DNA of 27,596 nt from JAYENY01 sp964563465 (GTDB lineage: Bacteria > Patescibacteriota > Minisyncoccia > Minisyncoccales > PEYH01): the NCBI GenBank assembly GCA_964563465.1, contig CAZLVZ010000006.1, positions 1-27,596 on the forward strand, read 5' to 3'. Of the stretch, positions 1 to 6,427 are shown in pieces (position 1 is the first letter of the stretch; every line of letters begins with the position of its first letter). A program made the position numbers and the translations under genes. A model generated the notes under the pieces. The model did no database searches. It was not told the DNA's origin and saw nothing but the letters and a program-made list of their open reading frames with translations.

Positions 1-88
1 TGGCACGTATTCCATTGGGCCTGCCAAATAACTTAATGTTTTTTCTAATTTACCTGGACATAAAGATTTTGTCAGAAATGCCATTGAT

Positions 89-346
89 GTGGGATTTTTA
101 ACGGAACAGGGCAGTGGGGTAGAAAAATTAAACACAGAGTTAAGGATTGTGGCCAAAACATATTCTAAGATTGATGAAGATTCTTTGAAAGAACTTATTA
201 AGGGCCGTAATAAAAAAGAGATTTCAAGATATAGCTTGGAAGTTTGTCCAGAATTATTAAAAGCACCGAGCATTAAGTTCAGTCCATTTTGGGCGCGCAG
301 AGCATCTTCTGAACCCGAAAGCATTGAAATAGGAATCAATTTTTAA
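89..346 (+). CDS. Uncharacterised protein or 3' remnant of a larger gene
   Basis: I do not recognise this product. The frame stays open from position 32 to the TAA at 344-346. An in-frame TAA at 29-31 blocks extension further upstream. The first usable start is the GTG at 89, giving 85 residues, with no ribosome binding site. The nine codons before the upstream stop (positions 2-28) read plausibly as protein, as do those between 32 and 88. This may therefore be the end of a longer gene broken by a nonsense change or frameshift rather than a true 85-residue protein. The translation is basic in the middle and ends in a hydrophobic, strand-like stretch (IEIGINF). The window starts here, so the upstream part cannot be judged. 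The infA promoter begins 30 bases after the stop. Confidence 0.35.
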   Translation: MGFLTEQGSGVEKLNTELRIVAKTYSKIDEDSLKELIKGRNKKEISRYSLEVCPELLKAPSIKFSPFWARRASSEPESIEIGINF

Positions 347-375
347 TAAATTAGCATTTTTTGTTATAAAAAGAG

Positions 376-404
376 TTGACCTAAAGATTAAATAATGTTA
401 TTCT
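376..404 (+). promoter_or_regulatory. Sigma70-type promoter for infA
   Basis: TTGACC at 376-381 (5/6 to the -35 consensus) is followed by a 17-base spacer and TATTCT at 399-404 (4/6 to the -10 consensus). The expected transcription start is near 411, only about 12 bases before the infA ATG at 423, and there is no Shine-Dalgarno sequence between. It would drive infA, rpmJ and possibly the whole ribosomal cluster. Confidence 0.6.
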
Positions 405-422
405 CTTTATCACTACTTAAAA

Positions 423-644
423 ATGGATAAACAAAACAGATTCAATAGAATAGATGGGATAGTAGAAGAAGCGTTGCCGAGCACATTGTTTCGAGTTAGA
501 ATTGATAACGATAAATTAATTCTTGCTCACTTAGCTGGTAAGCTAAGGATTCATAGAATTAAAGTTTTGCCAGGGGACAAGGTGGTTGTTGAAATGGCTT
601 CATTGGACGATGATAGAGGGAGAATAGTATATAGAAAGAAGTGA
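423..644 (+). CDS. infA: Translation initiation factor IF-1
   Basis: IF-1 binds the A site of the 30S subunit during initiation, together with IF-2, IF-3 and initiator tRNA. The 73-residue product is a full-length S1-like OB fold. Recognisable segments are the N-terminal IDGIVEEALPSTLFRV, the central LAHLAGKLRIHRIKVLPGD and the closing RGRIVYRKK, all typical of bacterial IF-1. The ATG lies about 12 bases after the predicted transcription start and has no Shine-Dalgarno sequence, so this message should be nearly leaderless. infA directly before rpmJ, rpsM, rpsK, rpsD, rpoA and rplQ is the classical order of the bacterial alpha operon. The gene ends in TGA. Identity is secure. Confidence 0.97.
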   Translation: MDKQNRFNRIDGIVEEALPSTLFRVRIDNDKLILAHLAGKLRIHRIKVLPGDKVVVEMASLDDDRGRIVYRKK

Positions 645-679
645 GAATTTATTTTCGAAAATATGAGTTAATAATATTG

Positions 680-712
680 GCTCGCTTGACGCGGGCTTAT
701 TAATAATTTTTT
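680..712 (+). terminator. GC-rich hairpin with T-run between infA and rpmJ
   Basis: GCTCGC (680-685) pairs with GCGGGC (691-696), one pair being G-U, around a 5-base loop. An AT-rich stretch with six T's follows, just before the rpmJ start. It could be a weak terminator or attenuator within the operon, or an RNA processing site. The T-run is set off from the stem by about ten bases, so intrinsic termination would be inefficient. Confidence 0.3.
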
Positions 713-714
713 AT

Positions 715-831
715 ATGAAAGTTAGATCTTCAGTAAAAAAAATTTGTGATAAGTGTAAAATCGTTCGTAGAAAGGGGCGGATTTATGTTATTTGTAAAAA
801 TCCAAAGCACAAACAAAGACAAGGAAAATAA
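715..831 (+). CDS. rpmJ: 50S ribosomal protein L36
   Basis: L36 is the smallest protein of the large subunit and stabilises 23S rRNA near the L6/L25 region. The 38-codon frame begins MKVRSSVKKICDKC and ends KHKQRQGK, the typical length and sequence of bacterial L36. The zinc ligands are present as C11-x2-C14, C27 and H32. It is short enough to be missed by length-limited gene callers, but its place between infA and rpsM is exactly where rpmJ belongs. No Shine-Dalgarno sequence precedes the ATG. Its TAA stop (829-831) is also the first three bases of the 68-bp repeat that follows. Confidence 0.96.
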   Translation: MKVRSSVKKICDKCKIVRRKGRIYVICKNPKHKQRQGK

Positions 832-992
832 GAACCTGCCTACGGCAGAACCTTGAAATTAAACTATTATATAAAAATGTTAAGGTAGTTTAATTATAAG
901 AACCTGCCTACGGCAGAACCTTGAAATTAAACTATTATATAAAAATGTTAAGGTAGTTTAATTATAAGAACCTGCCTACGGCAGAACCTTGA
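829..992 (+). repeat. 68-bp tandem repeat, 2.4 copies, between rpmJ and rpsM
   Basis: Copies lie at 829-896 and 897-964, with a partial third copy at 965-992; the two full copies look identical. Each unit starts TAAGAACC. It carries a small palindrome (CTGCC-TAC-GGCAG) inside a duplicated GAACCT, then a 10-bp inverted repeat: AATTAAACTA (857-866 in copy 1) paired with TAGTTTAATT (886-895). The first TAA is the stop codon of rpmJ. The third copy breaks off after CCTTGA, and its TTGA forms the start of the rpsM -35 box. A diverged single copy lies at 7706-7788. There are no unique spacers between copies, so this is not a CRISPR array. Confidence 0.93.
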
Positions 993-1016
993 TTCGCTAT
1001 TGTATAGATATATAAT
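989..1016 (+). promoter_or_regulatory. Strong promoter for rpsM inside the alpha operon
   Basis: TTGATT (989-994), a 16-base spacer and a perfect TATAAT (1011-1016) predict transcription from about 1023, seven bases before the rpsM ATG at 1030. The -35 box begins with the last bases of the truncated third repeat copy. This argues against translation starting at the in-frame codon at 1000, which would lie upstream of the transcript. Confidence 0.65.
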
Positions 1017-1029
1017 CTTGAATAAATTT

Positions 1030-1419
1030 ATGGCAAGAATATCTGGGGTAAATTTACCTCCAAAAAAACAAATAGAAACGGCTTTGACTTATGTCCTCGG
1101 CATAGGAAATTCTTTGAGTAAAAAGATTCTACAACAAGCAAATATTGCAATAGATAGGAGGGTGGAGTCATTGTCAGCAGATGAAATTCATAAGATTCAG
1201 GAAGTTATTAGTTCGCAGTATAAGGTTGAAGGAGATATACGCAGAGTTGAAATGATGTCTATTAAAAGATTGAAAGACATTAATTCTTGGAGAGGACTTA
1301 GACATAAAAAAAAGTTACCAGTGAGAGGGCAGACGACAAGAGTAAATTCACGAACCGTTAGGGGAAATGTAAGAAAAACTGTTAGCTCTGGAAGAAAGGG
1401 AGCGCCAGCTCCAAAATAA
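1030..1419 (+). CDS. rpsM: 30S ribosomal protein S13
   Basis: S13 sits in the head of the small subunit and contacts the P-site tRNA and the L5 bridge. The 129-residue product begins MARISGVNLPPKKQIETALT and carries the helix-hairpin-helix-like YVLGIGNSLSKKIL segment. Its basic tail has the family signature around RGLRHKKKLPVRGQTTRVNS. The frame is open further upstream, but the ATG at 1030 matches the conserved N-terminus and lies just after a strong promoter; the upstream codons would add ten residues unlike S13. No Shine-Dalgarno sequence is present. It leads the run rpsM-rpsK-rpsD-rpoA-rplQ, probably with its own promoter in addition to read-through from infA-rpmJ. Confidence 0.96.
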   Translation: MARISGVNLPPKKQIETALTYVLGIGNSLSKKILQQANIAIDRRVESLSADEIHKIQEVISSQYKVEGDIRRVEMMSIKRLKDINSWRGLRHKKKLPVRGQTTRVNSRTVRGNVRKTVSSGRKGAPAPK

Positions 1420-1462
1420 TTTTTAGATTTTACTAAATGTAAACTTATTAATATTTTTCAAT

Positions 1463-1918
1463 ATGGGTAAAAAAAAGGTTATTAAAAAAAGTCAAGAGGA
1501 GTTATTGAAAGAGAAGGAAGACATTGAATCAAAGATACAAAAAGGTGTCTCTGAATCTAACCCACAAAAGCATTTACGAGAGGGGCGTCTCTATATTTAT
1601 TCTTCTTACAACAATACAATATTGACTCTTACAGATGAAGAAGGCAATGTTTTGTCATGGGCGAGTGCTGGAAAAATTGGGTTTAAGGGGACTAAGAAAG
1701 GAACTCCATATGCCGCAAATCGGGTAGCAGAATTCATGACTCAAACTATTCAAAAATTAAAATTAGATAAAATAAATGTTAAAGTTAAAGGCATTGGAGG
1801 CGGTCGCGAATCAGCGATTAGGGCTTTGGCTGCGCACGGAGTTAATATTATTTCCATAGAAGACCTTACTTCTATTCCTCACAATGGTTGTAGACGGAAA
1901 AAAGTAAGAAGAGGATAA
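1463..1918 (+). CDS. rpsK: 30S ribosomal protein S11 with extended N-terminus
   Basis: S11 forms part of the platform of the small subunit near the E site and the 3' end of 16S rRNA. The core is clear from about residue 41: IYSSYNNTILTLTDEEGN, WASAGKIGFKGTKKGTPYAA and the C-terminal signature IPHNGCRRKKVRRG. At 151 residues it exceeds the usual 125-130. The excess is a charged, lysine- and glutamate-rich N-terminal stretch of about 25 residues that looks like an unstructured or coiled extension. No internal start would give the standard N-terminus. The gene follows rpsM by 43 bases and has no Shine-Dalgarno sequence. Confidence 0.96.
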   Translation: MGKKKVIKKSQEELLKEKEDIESKIQKGVSESNPQKHLREGRLYIYSSYNNTILTLTDEEGNVLSWASAGKIGFKGTKKGTPYAANRVAEFMTQTIQKLKLDKINVKVKGIGGGRESAIRALAAHGVNIISIEDLTSIPHNGCRRKKVRRG

Positions 1919-1964
1919 AATAAATAAATAAAAATTATAGAACTAAACTATTAGATTAAATTTA

Positions 1965-2606
1965 ATGAAAGATGCAAAATGTAAAATTTGTAGAAGAGCA
2001 GGAAAAAAATTGTTTTTGAAAGGGGAAAAATGTTTTTTACCGAAATGCCCAATGATTAAAAAAGCATACCCTCCTGGGAACATAAAGAAACGCAGGCGTC
2101 GTAATTTTTCCGAATACGGTAAAGAATTGCGAGAAAAACAGAAATTGAGGAATTGGTACGGCTTAGGAGAAAAACAATTTAGCAATTATGTTAAAGATGT
2201 TTTAGAAAAAACTCGCAGAACTTCTTCCGTAGAGCAGAATCCAGCCGAGGTTTTGATTAAAAGATTAGAAATACGCTTAGATAATGTTATTTTTAGATTA
2301 GGTTTTGCTGCTAATCGCAATCAAGCGAGACAGATGGTTTCTCATGGACATTTTTTAATAAATGAAAAACGAGTGGATATTCCTAGTTTTCATTTAGAGA
2401 AAGGTGACAAAATAACAATTCGTAGCAGTTCTCAAGCAAAAGAATTATTTCAAAAGTTGAAAATCTCGCTTAAAAAATATGAAGCACCGAACTGGCTTGA
2501 TCTAGATAAAAATAAATTGCAAGCAACAGTTATTGGTTTTCCGACCCTGGAAGAAGTTGCTCCGCCAGCAGAAATATCCTCTATTTTTGAGTTTTATTCT
2601 CGTTAA
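1965..2606 (+). CDS. rpsD: 30S ribosomal protein S4, zinc-binding type
   Basis: S4 is a primary 16S rRNA-binding protein that nucleates assembly of the small-subunit body. The 213-residue length is normal. The N-terminus carries a zinc site with C6-x2-C9 and C23-x4-C28, as in the zinc-containing branch of the family. A central S4 RNA-binding domain follows (about residues 95-160, with RLDNVIFRLGFAANRNQARQ and VSHGHFLINEKRVDIPS). The C-terminus ends with EISSIFEFYSR, typical of S4 tails. The ATG at 1965 is chosen because it gives the conserved N-terminal Cys pair. In many bacteria S4 represses its own operon, but I see no recognisable S4-binding leader here. Confidence 0.96.
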   Translation: MKDAKCKICRRAGKKLFLKGEKCFLPKCPMIKKAYPPGNIKKRRRRNFSEYGKELREKQKLRNWYGLGEKQFSNYVKDVLEKTRRTSSVEQNPAEVLIKRLEIRLDNVIFRLGFAANRNQARQMVSHGHFLINEKRVDIPSFHLEKGDKITIRSSSQAKELFQKLKISLKKYEAPNWLDLDKNKLQATVIGFPTLEEVAPPAEISSIFEFYSR

Positions 2607-2635
2607 AAAATTTAATAATTAAATAATCAAATAAT

Positions 2636-3484
2636 ATGATTTCGTTACCAAAACCCCCAAAAATTATTGAGAGAAAAGACAATGAAGTAACTTTTGTGAT
2701 TGAAGACCTCTATCCGGGGTATGGTGTCACAATTGGAAACGCTTTACGTCGTGTCTTATTTTCTTCTCTCTCGGGAGCTGCTGTGACTAAGGTTAAAATA
2801 AAATCTGTTCAGCACGAATTTACTACATTGCCAGGGGTATTGGAAGACGTTGTCAACATTTGTCTTAATTTAAAAAAATTACGCTTTAAGATACATTCTG
2901 ATGAAGCACAAGAAGCTACACTTAAAGTTTCTGGAGAGAAAGATGTGACTGGGGCTGACTTTAAATTACCATCACAGATAGAATTGATTAACAAAGATTT
3001 GCATATCGCTACACTTACTGATAAAAAGGCAACATTAGAAATGGATGTTTTAGTCCAAAAAGGAATTGGTTATGAACCGCGAGAAATGAGACAAAAAGAA
3101 AAACCAGAGATAGGAGAAATTAGTTTGGATGCAATTTATACGCCGATTGAAAATGTAAGTTATAAAGTTGAGAACATGAGAGTGGGCGAGAGAACGGACT
3201 TTGATCGTTTATCTATCACCATAAAAGTTGATGGCACGATTTCACCAGAGCAAGCGCTGATTTCAGCAACTGAAATTTTAATTAATCATTTTTCTTTAAT
3301 CTTTAAAGAAAAAGATGTTTTAACTGGCGAAATGACAGAAAAAAAAGTAAAGAAGATAAAGGTGGTTAAAAAAGTGAAAAAGGCTAAGGATAAATCAAAA
3401 AAGATTTTGAAAGAAAAAAAGGTTTCTAAGAAAAAAATTGAAAAACCTAAAAAGTCCAAAAAGCCAACAGCGAAAAAGAAATAA
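2636..3484 (+). CDS. rpoA: RNA polymerase alpha subunit lacking the C-terminal domain
   Basis: Alpha dimerises to nucleate RNA polymerase assembly. Residues 1-232 are a complete N-terminal domain: YPGYGVTIGNALRRVLFSSL (dimerisation and beta contact), the HEFTTLPGVLEDV segment, and VRVGERTDFD-like MRVGERTDFDRLSITI before the last helix ending KEKDVL. The usual alpha C-terminal domain of about 80 residues, which contacts UP elements and activators, is absent. Residues 231-282 instead form a low-complexity tail with 27 lysines in 52 residues. The frame runs without a break to its TAA, and rplQ starts 17 bases later, so there is no room for a separated C-terminal domain. Total length is 282, against about 310-330 in most bacteria. 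The tail could bind DNA non-specifically; that is inference. Confidence 0.95.
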   Translation: MISLPKPPKIIERKDNEVTFVIEDLYPGYGVTIGNALRRVLFSSLSGAAVTKVKIKSVQHEFTTLPGVLEDVVNICLNLKKLRFKIHSDEAQEATLKVSGEKDVTGADFKLPSQIELINKDLHIATLTDKKATLEMDVLVQKGIGYEPREMRQKEKPEIGEISLDAIYTPIENVSYKVENMRVGERTDFDRLSITIKVDGTISPEQALISATEILINHFSLIFKEKDVLTGEMTEKKVKKIKVVKKVKKAKDKSKKILKEKKVSKKKIEKPKKSKKPTAKKK

Positions 3485-3501
3485 AGTTTTAAGAGAAAAA
3501 G

Positions 3502-3852
3502 ATGAAAAAGCGAAAAAAAGGAAGAAAATTTCATAGAGAAGCAGGGCAGAGAAAGGCATTGATACAAGGATTGGCCCGGGCCTTAGTATTGAAAGAGAGA
3601 ATAACAATAACTGACGCAAAGGCCAAAGATCTTTCTTCATATATTGAAAAGAAAATTAGTAAAGCAAAAAAAGGAGATTTGTCTGCAAGACGAGAATTGC
3701 GAAAAACTTTTTCAAACACAGTAGTTAAAAAATTAATTAGTGAAATAGCTCCTCGCTACAAAGAAAGAACTGGTGGCTATACAAGAATTTTGAAATTAGG
3801 GCCGAGGAAAAGTGATGGAGCAAAAATGGCTATTATAGAATTTGTAAAATAA
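3502..3852 (+). CDS. rplQ: 50S ribosomal protein L17
   Basis: L17 lies near the peptide exit tunnel of the large subunit. The 116-residue product is typical in length and sequence: a basic N-terminus (MKKRKKGRKFHREAGQRKAL) corresponding to the MRHRKxGRKLGR start of the family, a central helical region with ITDAKAKDLSSYIEKKI, and the C-terminal GGYTRILKLGPRKSDGAKMA signature. A weak purine-rich stretch (AGAGAAAAAG) precedes the ATG. Its TAA overlaps the rplM start by one base (TAATG), indicating translational coupling. Confidence 0.96.
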   Translation: MKKRKKGRKFHREAGQRKALIQGLARALVLKERITITDAKAKDLSSYIEKKISKAKKGDLSARRELRKTFSNTVVKKLISEIAPRYKERTGGYTRILKLGPRKSDGAKMAIIEFVK

Positions 3853-4202
3853 TGGAAAGACAAACACATACAATTGATGCTACAGATAGACCATTAGGAA
3901 GATTGGCGACAGAAGTTGCTATTCTTTTAAGGGGTAAGCAGAAAGAAAACTTTGTCCTTAATCAAGATATTGGTGATTTTATAGTTATAAAAAACTTTAG
4001 CAAGATTAAATTTACTGGTAAAAAAATTCAACAGAAGAAATATTATCATCATTCCGGTTATTTGGGTGGATTAAAAGAAAAGCCATTAGATAAGCTTTTT
4101 GAAGAGAATCCAACAGAGATAATGATAAAAGCAGTTTGGGGAATGTTGCCAAAAAATAAATTGAGGAAAGAACAAATTAAAAGATTAAAAATAGAATTGT
4201 AA
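3852..4202 (+). CDS. rplM: 50S ribosomal protein L13, shortened C-terminus
   Basis: L13 is an early-assembly 23S rRNA-binding protein. The start (TIDATDRPLGRLATEVAILL) and the GYLGGLKEKPLDKLFEENP and VWGMLPKNKLRKEQIKRLK segments are diagnostic. At 116 residues it is shorter than the usual 140 or so. It ends soon after the MLPKN motif and lacks the common histidine- and proline-rich terminal segment. The ATG shares one base with the rplQ stop. The rplM-rpsI pairing is widely conserved, and here it is appended directly to the alpha operon. Confidence 0.95.
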   Translation: MERQTHTIDATDRPLGRLATEVAILLRGKQKENFVLNQDIGDFIVIKNFSKIKFTGKKIQQKKYYHHSGYLGGLKEKPLDKLFEENPTEIMIKAVWGMLPKNKLRKEQIKRLKIEL

Positions 4203-4237
4203 CAATAGAAATACTTCTCTAATTTTGAATAAATATT

Positions 4238-4747
4238 ATGCCTAAAAAAATAGTAAAACCTACAACTGACAAGACAAAGAAAGAAGAAATAAAAAAAGTG
4301 ACTAAAAAAATAGTAAAGAAGGTTGCGAAAAAGACAGGCGATAAAAAAGCGTCAAAGACAAGGTATATTGAAGCAGTAGGAAGAAGAAAAACGGCTGTTG
4401 CTCGTATTCGCATTTGGCACAATGAAAAGAAAGAAATTTTAGTTAATGATAATGATTATAAAAAATATTTCCCAAGTCTTGAAATGCAGCGAACGATTTT
4501 AAGCCCATTAGCAGTAGTGGGGGACGAGAGTGAGTTTAGAATTTCAATAAAAGTTAAGGGAAGCGGGAAGCATAGTCAGGCAGGAGCTATCAGGCACGCC
4601 TTATCTCGAGCTTTAATAAAATTTAATCCAGAATTTAGAAAACAACTCAAACAAGAAGGATTTTTGACTCGTGATCCTCGCATGAGGGAACGCAAAAAGT
4701 TTGGACTTAAACGAGCAAGAAAATCGCCACAATGGTCTAAGCGATAA
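4238..4747 (+). CDS. rpsI: 30S ribosomal protein S9 with lysine-rich N-terminal extension
   Basis: S9 contacts P-site tRNA through its C-terminal tail. The core starts near residue 45 (YIEAVGRRKTAVARIRIW) and ends with the invariant-type KKFGLKRARKSPQWSKR, so the SKR terminus that reaches the tRNA is intact. The total is 169 residues against about 130 usually. The extra 40-45 residues at the N-terminus are almost entirely Lys, Thr, Val and Glu in KKxxKK patterns, much like the tail on RpoA in the same cluster. The only ATG that keeps the frame is at 4238. The gene is followed by a strong terminator and is the last of the ribosomal cluster. Confidence 0.95.
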   Translation: MPKKIVKPTTDKTKKEEIKKVTKKIVKKVAKKTGDKKASKTRYIEAVGRRKTAVARIRIWHNEKKEILVNDNDYKKYFPSLEMQRTILSPLAVVGDESEFRISIKVKGSGKHSQAGAIRHALSRALIKFNPEFRKQLKQEGFLTRDPRMRERKKFGLKRARKSPQWSKR

Positions 4748-4758
4748 CATCGAAATAA

Positions 4759-4786
4759 AAAAGCAGGGCTTTAAAGCCCTGCTTTT
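4759..4786. terminator. Bidirectional intrinsic terminator
   Basis: A perfect 28-base palindrome has arms AAAAGCAGGGCTTT and AAAGCCCTGCTTTT, giving a GC-rich stem flanked by A's on one side and T's on the other. It lies 12 bases after the rpsI stop and downstream of the minus-strand gene ending at 4840, so it can serve both convergent transcripts. Confidence 0.9.
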
Positions 4787-4826
4787 CATTGTTGAGCCAT
4801 TTTTTATATCAACCGCCAAAGGTTGG

Positions 4827-4838
4827 ACTTCCGGAAGT
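4827..4838. repeat. 12-bp perfect palindrome just past the minus-strand stop
   Basis: ACTTCCGGAAGT is self-complementary and lies one base beyond the stop of the minus-strand gene. Beside it, AACC (4811-4814) and GGTT (4821-4824) form a second small inverted repeat. Neither is followed by a T-run, so these may be RNA 3'-end structures or chance. Confidence 0.5.
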
Positions 4839-4839
4839 T

Positions 4840-6285
4840 CTATTTTATGATGTCGCTACAAGAGAAGAGATTTTCATCACTTAAGACAAAAAGATTTTTT
4901 TGTTTTTTGTCCCAAAAAATTTTAGCTTCAGGGAAAGAGGTTAATTCAATTAAGTTTGGTTTTGAACGATTATCAATTTCAGCAATTTTTATTGCCTCGT
5001 TAAGACAAAAAATAACATAATGATTATTTAGCCAAAACAAATTATTAATTTCATTACTAAATCCAGCTAAAAATATTTTTTCGCCAATTTCTCTTTTAGG
5101 TTGTCCATTTTCTTTTTCTAAAAAGAAAACTTCAATTTGATTTTTGGTATTAACAACAATTTTCTTTTTATCTTCGGAAAACTCCATTGTTTTTATGGAA
5201 TCAAAGATTTTTTCAAAAAGATATTTCTCAATATTAAGATAATATAATCCTTCGTTTTCTTTTATAAAAATTTTAGAAGAATCTTCGGCTATAATACTAT
5301 AATTTGCGTCTTTGTTTATTATTATTGGCTTGAGATTAAGAGATTGCAGTAAGTTGATTTTGTTTCCGTTAATTCGTCCCCGATAAACGAAACCACTTTC
5401 GTTAAGCCATAGAATGCTATCATCAATAGCGGTATGTGTAATAATATTTTGAGAGGAAAAAGAAGAAGGAAAATTTAACATAGATTGTTCGCCTGTATTT
5501 TTAAGGCGAAAGATTGTTTTATTTTCTGATTCTTCAGAAATAGGACCAAGATAGAATATCTCTTCAGAGTTAATTGGATTAAAATACACATCTCTTAAAT
5601 TATTTTCAAGATTTACAATAAAAAATTTATTTTGTTGTTTCGTGTCAATCCTTAAATATCTTTGCTCTCCATTAATGCTCACGTTGAGGAGGATTTTTGT
5701 TGAATCATCAGACCAGATAAGGTTTAGGAAAATAATCTTATTAATTTTTTTATTTTCTTGTATTGATAAAAGTTCTTGTTCGTTGATCAGTTCGCTTTGT
5801 TCTTGAGTTTGAGTATTGAATAATTTTAAAGACCAACTATTCTTTTCGTTAACTTGAAGAATCGTTTGTATGCCATCAGGCGATGGGAAAAAGTTATCTA
5901 CTTTTTTAGCAATAAGATTAAATTCTGGATTTTTGGGAAAAAGAATAATATCTTTTGCTTCAGTCACTTGGCTTTCTTCTACTTTTAGAATCTTATTCCA
6001 AGGGTGATAATCCGTCTTTTCAATCGCAATTTCATAATTTTTAGGAATTAATCCATTGATAAAAGCCGTTTCAAAAAAGAATCTAATTTTTTTATATAAT
6101 TTTTTATCAAGATAAATAGTTGCCCCAGGGGGAGATACCCGTAGAAAGATGCCTCCAGTTTGAACAATTTTTTTATTATTAAAATCAAAACGATATCCTT
6201 GGGAATAAAAAATTACGGATGGTGCTGTTACAACAAAAAACAGACAAAGTCCGAAGAATAGTATTTTTTTGAATCTTTTAGTCAT
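4840..6285 (-). CDS. PEGA-domain membrane-anchored propeller-like protein
   Basis: The function is unknown. With the ATG at 6285 the product has 481 residues. An N-terminal membrane segment or uncleaved signal anchor (about 8-27, after basic MTKRFKK) is followed by the YSQGYRFDF stretch. A PEGA-like domain (about 43-105) contains GGIFLRVSPPGATIYLDKK, where PPGA replaces the name motif. The remaining 350 or so residues are repeated beta-rich blocks with patterns such as PSPDGIQTIL, WSDDSTKILLN and FSEDKKKIVV, as in TolB/WD40-type propellers. It is probably outside the cytoplasmic membrane. A TTG at 6321 would add 12 residues, but a promoter ends just above the ATG at 6285, so I chose the ATG. 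Proteins of this layout recur in Parcubacteria-type genomes, from my general knowledge. Confidence 0.75.
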   Translation of the reverse strand: MTKRFKKILFFGLCLFFVVTAPSVIFYSQGYRFDFNNKKIVQTGGIFLRVSPPGATIYLDKKLYKKIRFFFETAFINGLIPKNYEIAIEKTDYHPWNKILKVEESQVTEAKDIILFPKNPEFNLIAKKVDNFFPSPDGIQTILQVNEKNSWSLKLFNTQTQEQSELINEQELLSIQENKKINKIIFLNLIWSDDSTKILLNVSINGEQRYLRIDTKQQNKFFIVNLENNLRDVYFNPINSEEIFYLGPISEESENKTIFRLKNTGEQSMLNFPSSFSSQNIITHTAIDDSILWLNESGFVYRGRINGNKINLLQSLNLKPIIINKDANYSIIAEDSSKIFIKENEGLYYLNIEKYLFEKIFDSIKTMEFSEDKKKIVVNTKNQIEVFFLEKENGQPKREIGEKIFLAGFSNEINNLFWLNNHYVIFCLNEAIKIAEIDNRSKPNLIELTSFPEAKIFWDKKQKNLFVLSDENLFSCSDIIK

Positions 6286-6293
6286 TATTCTTA

Positions 6294-6321
6294 TTATTAC
6301 GGAAAATGCTCTAAATTTCAA
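6294..6321 (-). promoter_or_regulatory. Promoter for the PEGA-domain gene, leaderless placement
   Basis: On the minus strand, TTGAAA (6321-6316), a 16-base spacer and TAATAA (6299-6294) predict a start near 6287, two bases before the ATG at 6285. The match is moderate. Its position fits the same close promoter-to-ATG spacing seen at murA and pheS. Confidence 0.45.
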
Positions 6322-6389
6322 GAGCTAATTTACATATTATCCATTTATTCAATTATGCTATATATCTTTTAATAAGGTAAAAAACGAAT

Positions 6390-6418
6390 TTGCCATTTTT
6401 TTTATTTCAAGGTAGCAT
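6390..6418 (+). promoter_or_regulatory. Promoter for murA, leaderless placement
   Basis: TTGCCA (6390-6395), a 17-base spacer and TAGCAT (6413-6418, 4/6) predict a transcription start near 6425, about three bases before the murA ATG at 6428. No Shine-Dalgarno sequence is present. The 6322-6427 gap, divergent between murA and the minus-strand gene, contains no other gene. Confidence 0.45.
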
Positions 6419-6427
6419 AAAAATATC

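Noticed and set aside
686..714. TTGACG-17-TTTTAT as an rpmJ promoter
   Set aside because: Its predicted start would fall inside rpmJ, and the hexamer is part of a hairpin loop.
829..992. CRISPR-like array
   Set aside because: The copies are directly adjacent 68-bp units with no unique spacers, and no cas gene is nearby; it is a tandem intergenic repeat.
1000..1029. Upstream start for S13 giving ten extra residues
   Set aside because: The -10 box lies at 1011-1016, inside this stretch, and the extra residues do not match the family; ATG 1030 is the start.
3286..3640. Minus-strand frames rich in Phe and Leu opposite rpoA and rplQ
   Set aside because: They are antisense shadows of the lysine-rich rpoA tail (AAA/AAG read as TTT/CTT) and have no supporting signals.
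4823..5020. Plus-strand open frame opposite the end of the PEGA gene
   Set aside because: It lies antisense to a well-supported gene, has no ribosome site and resembles no known protein.
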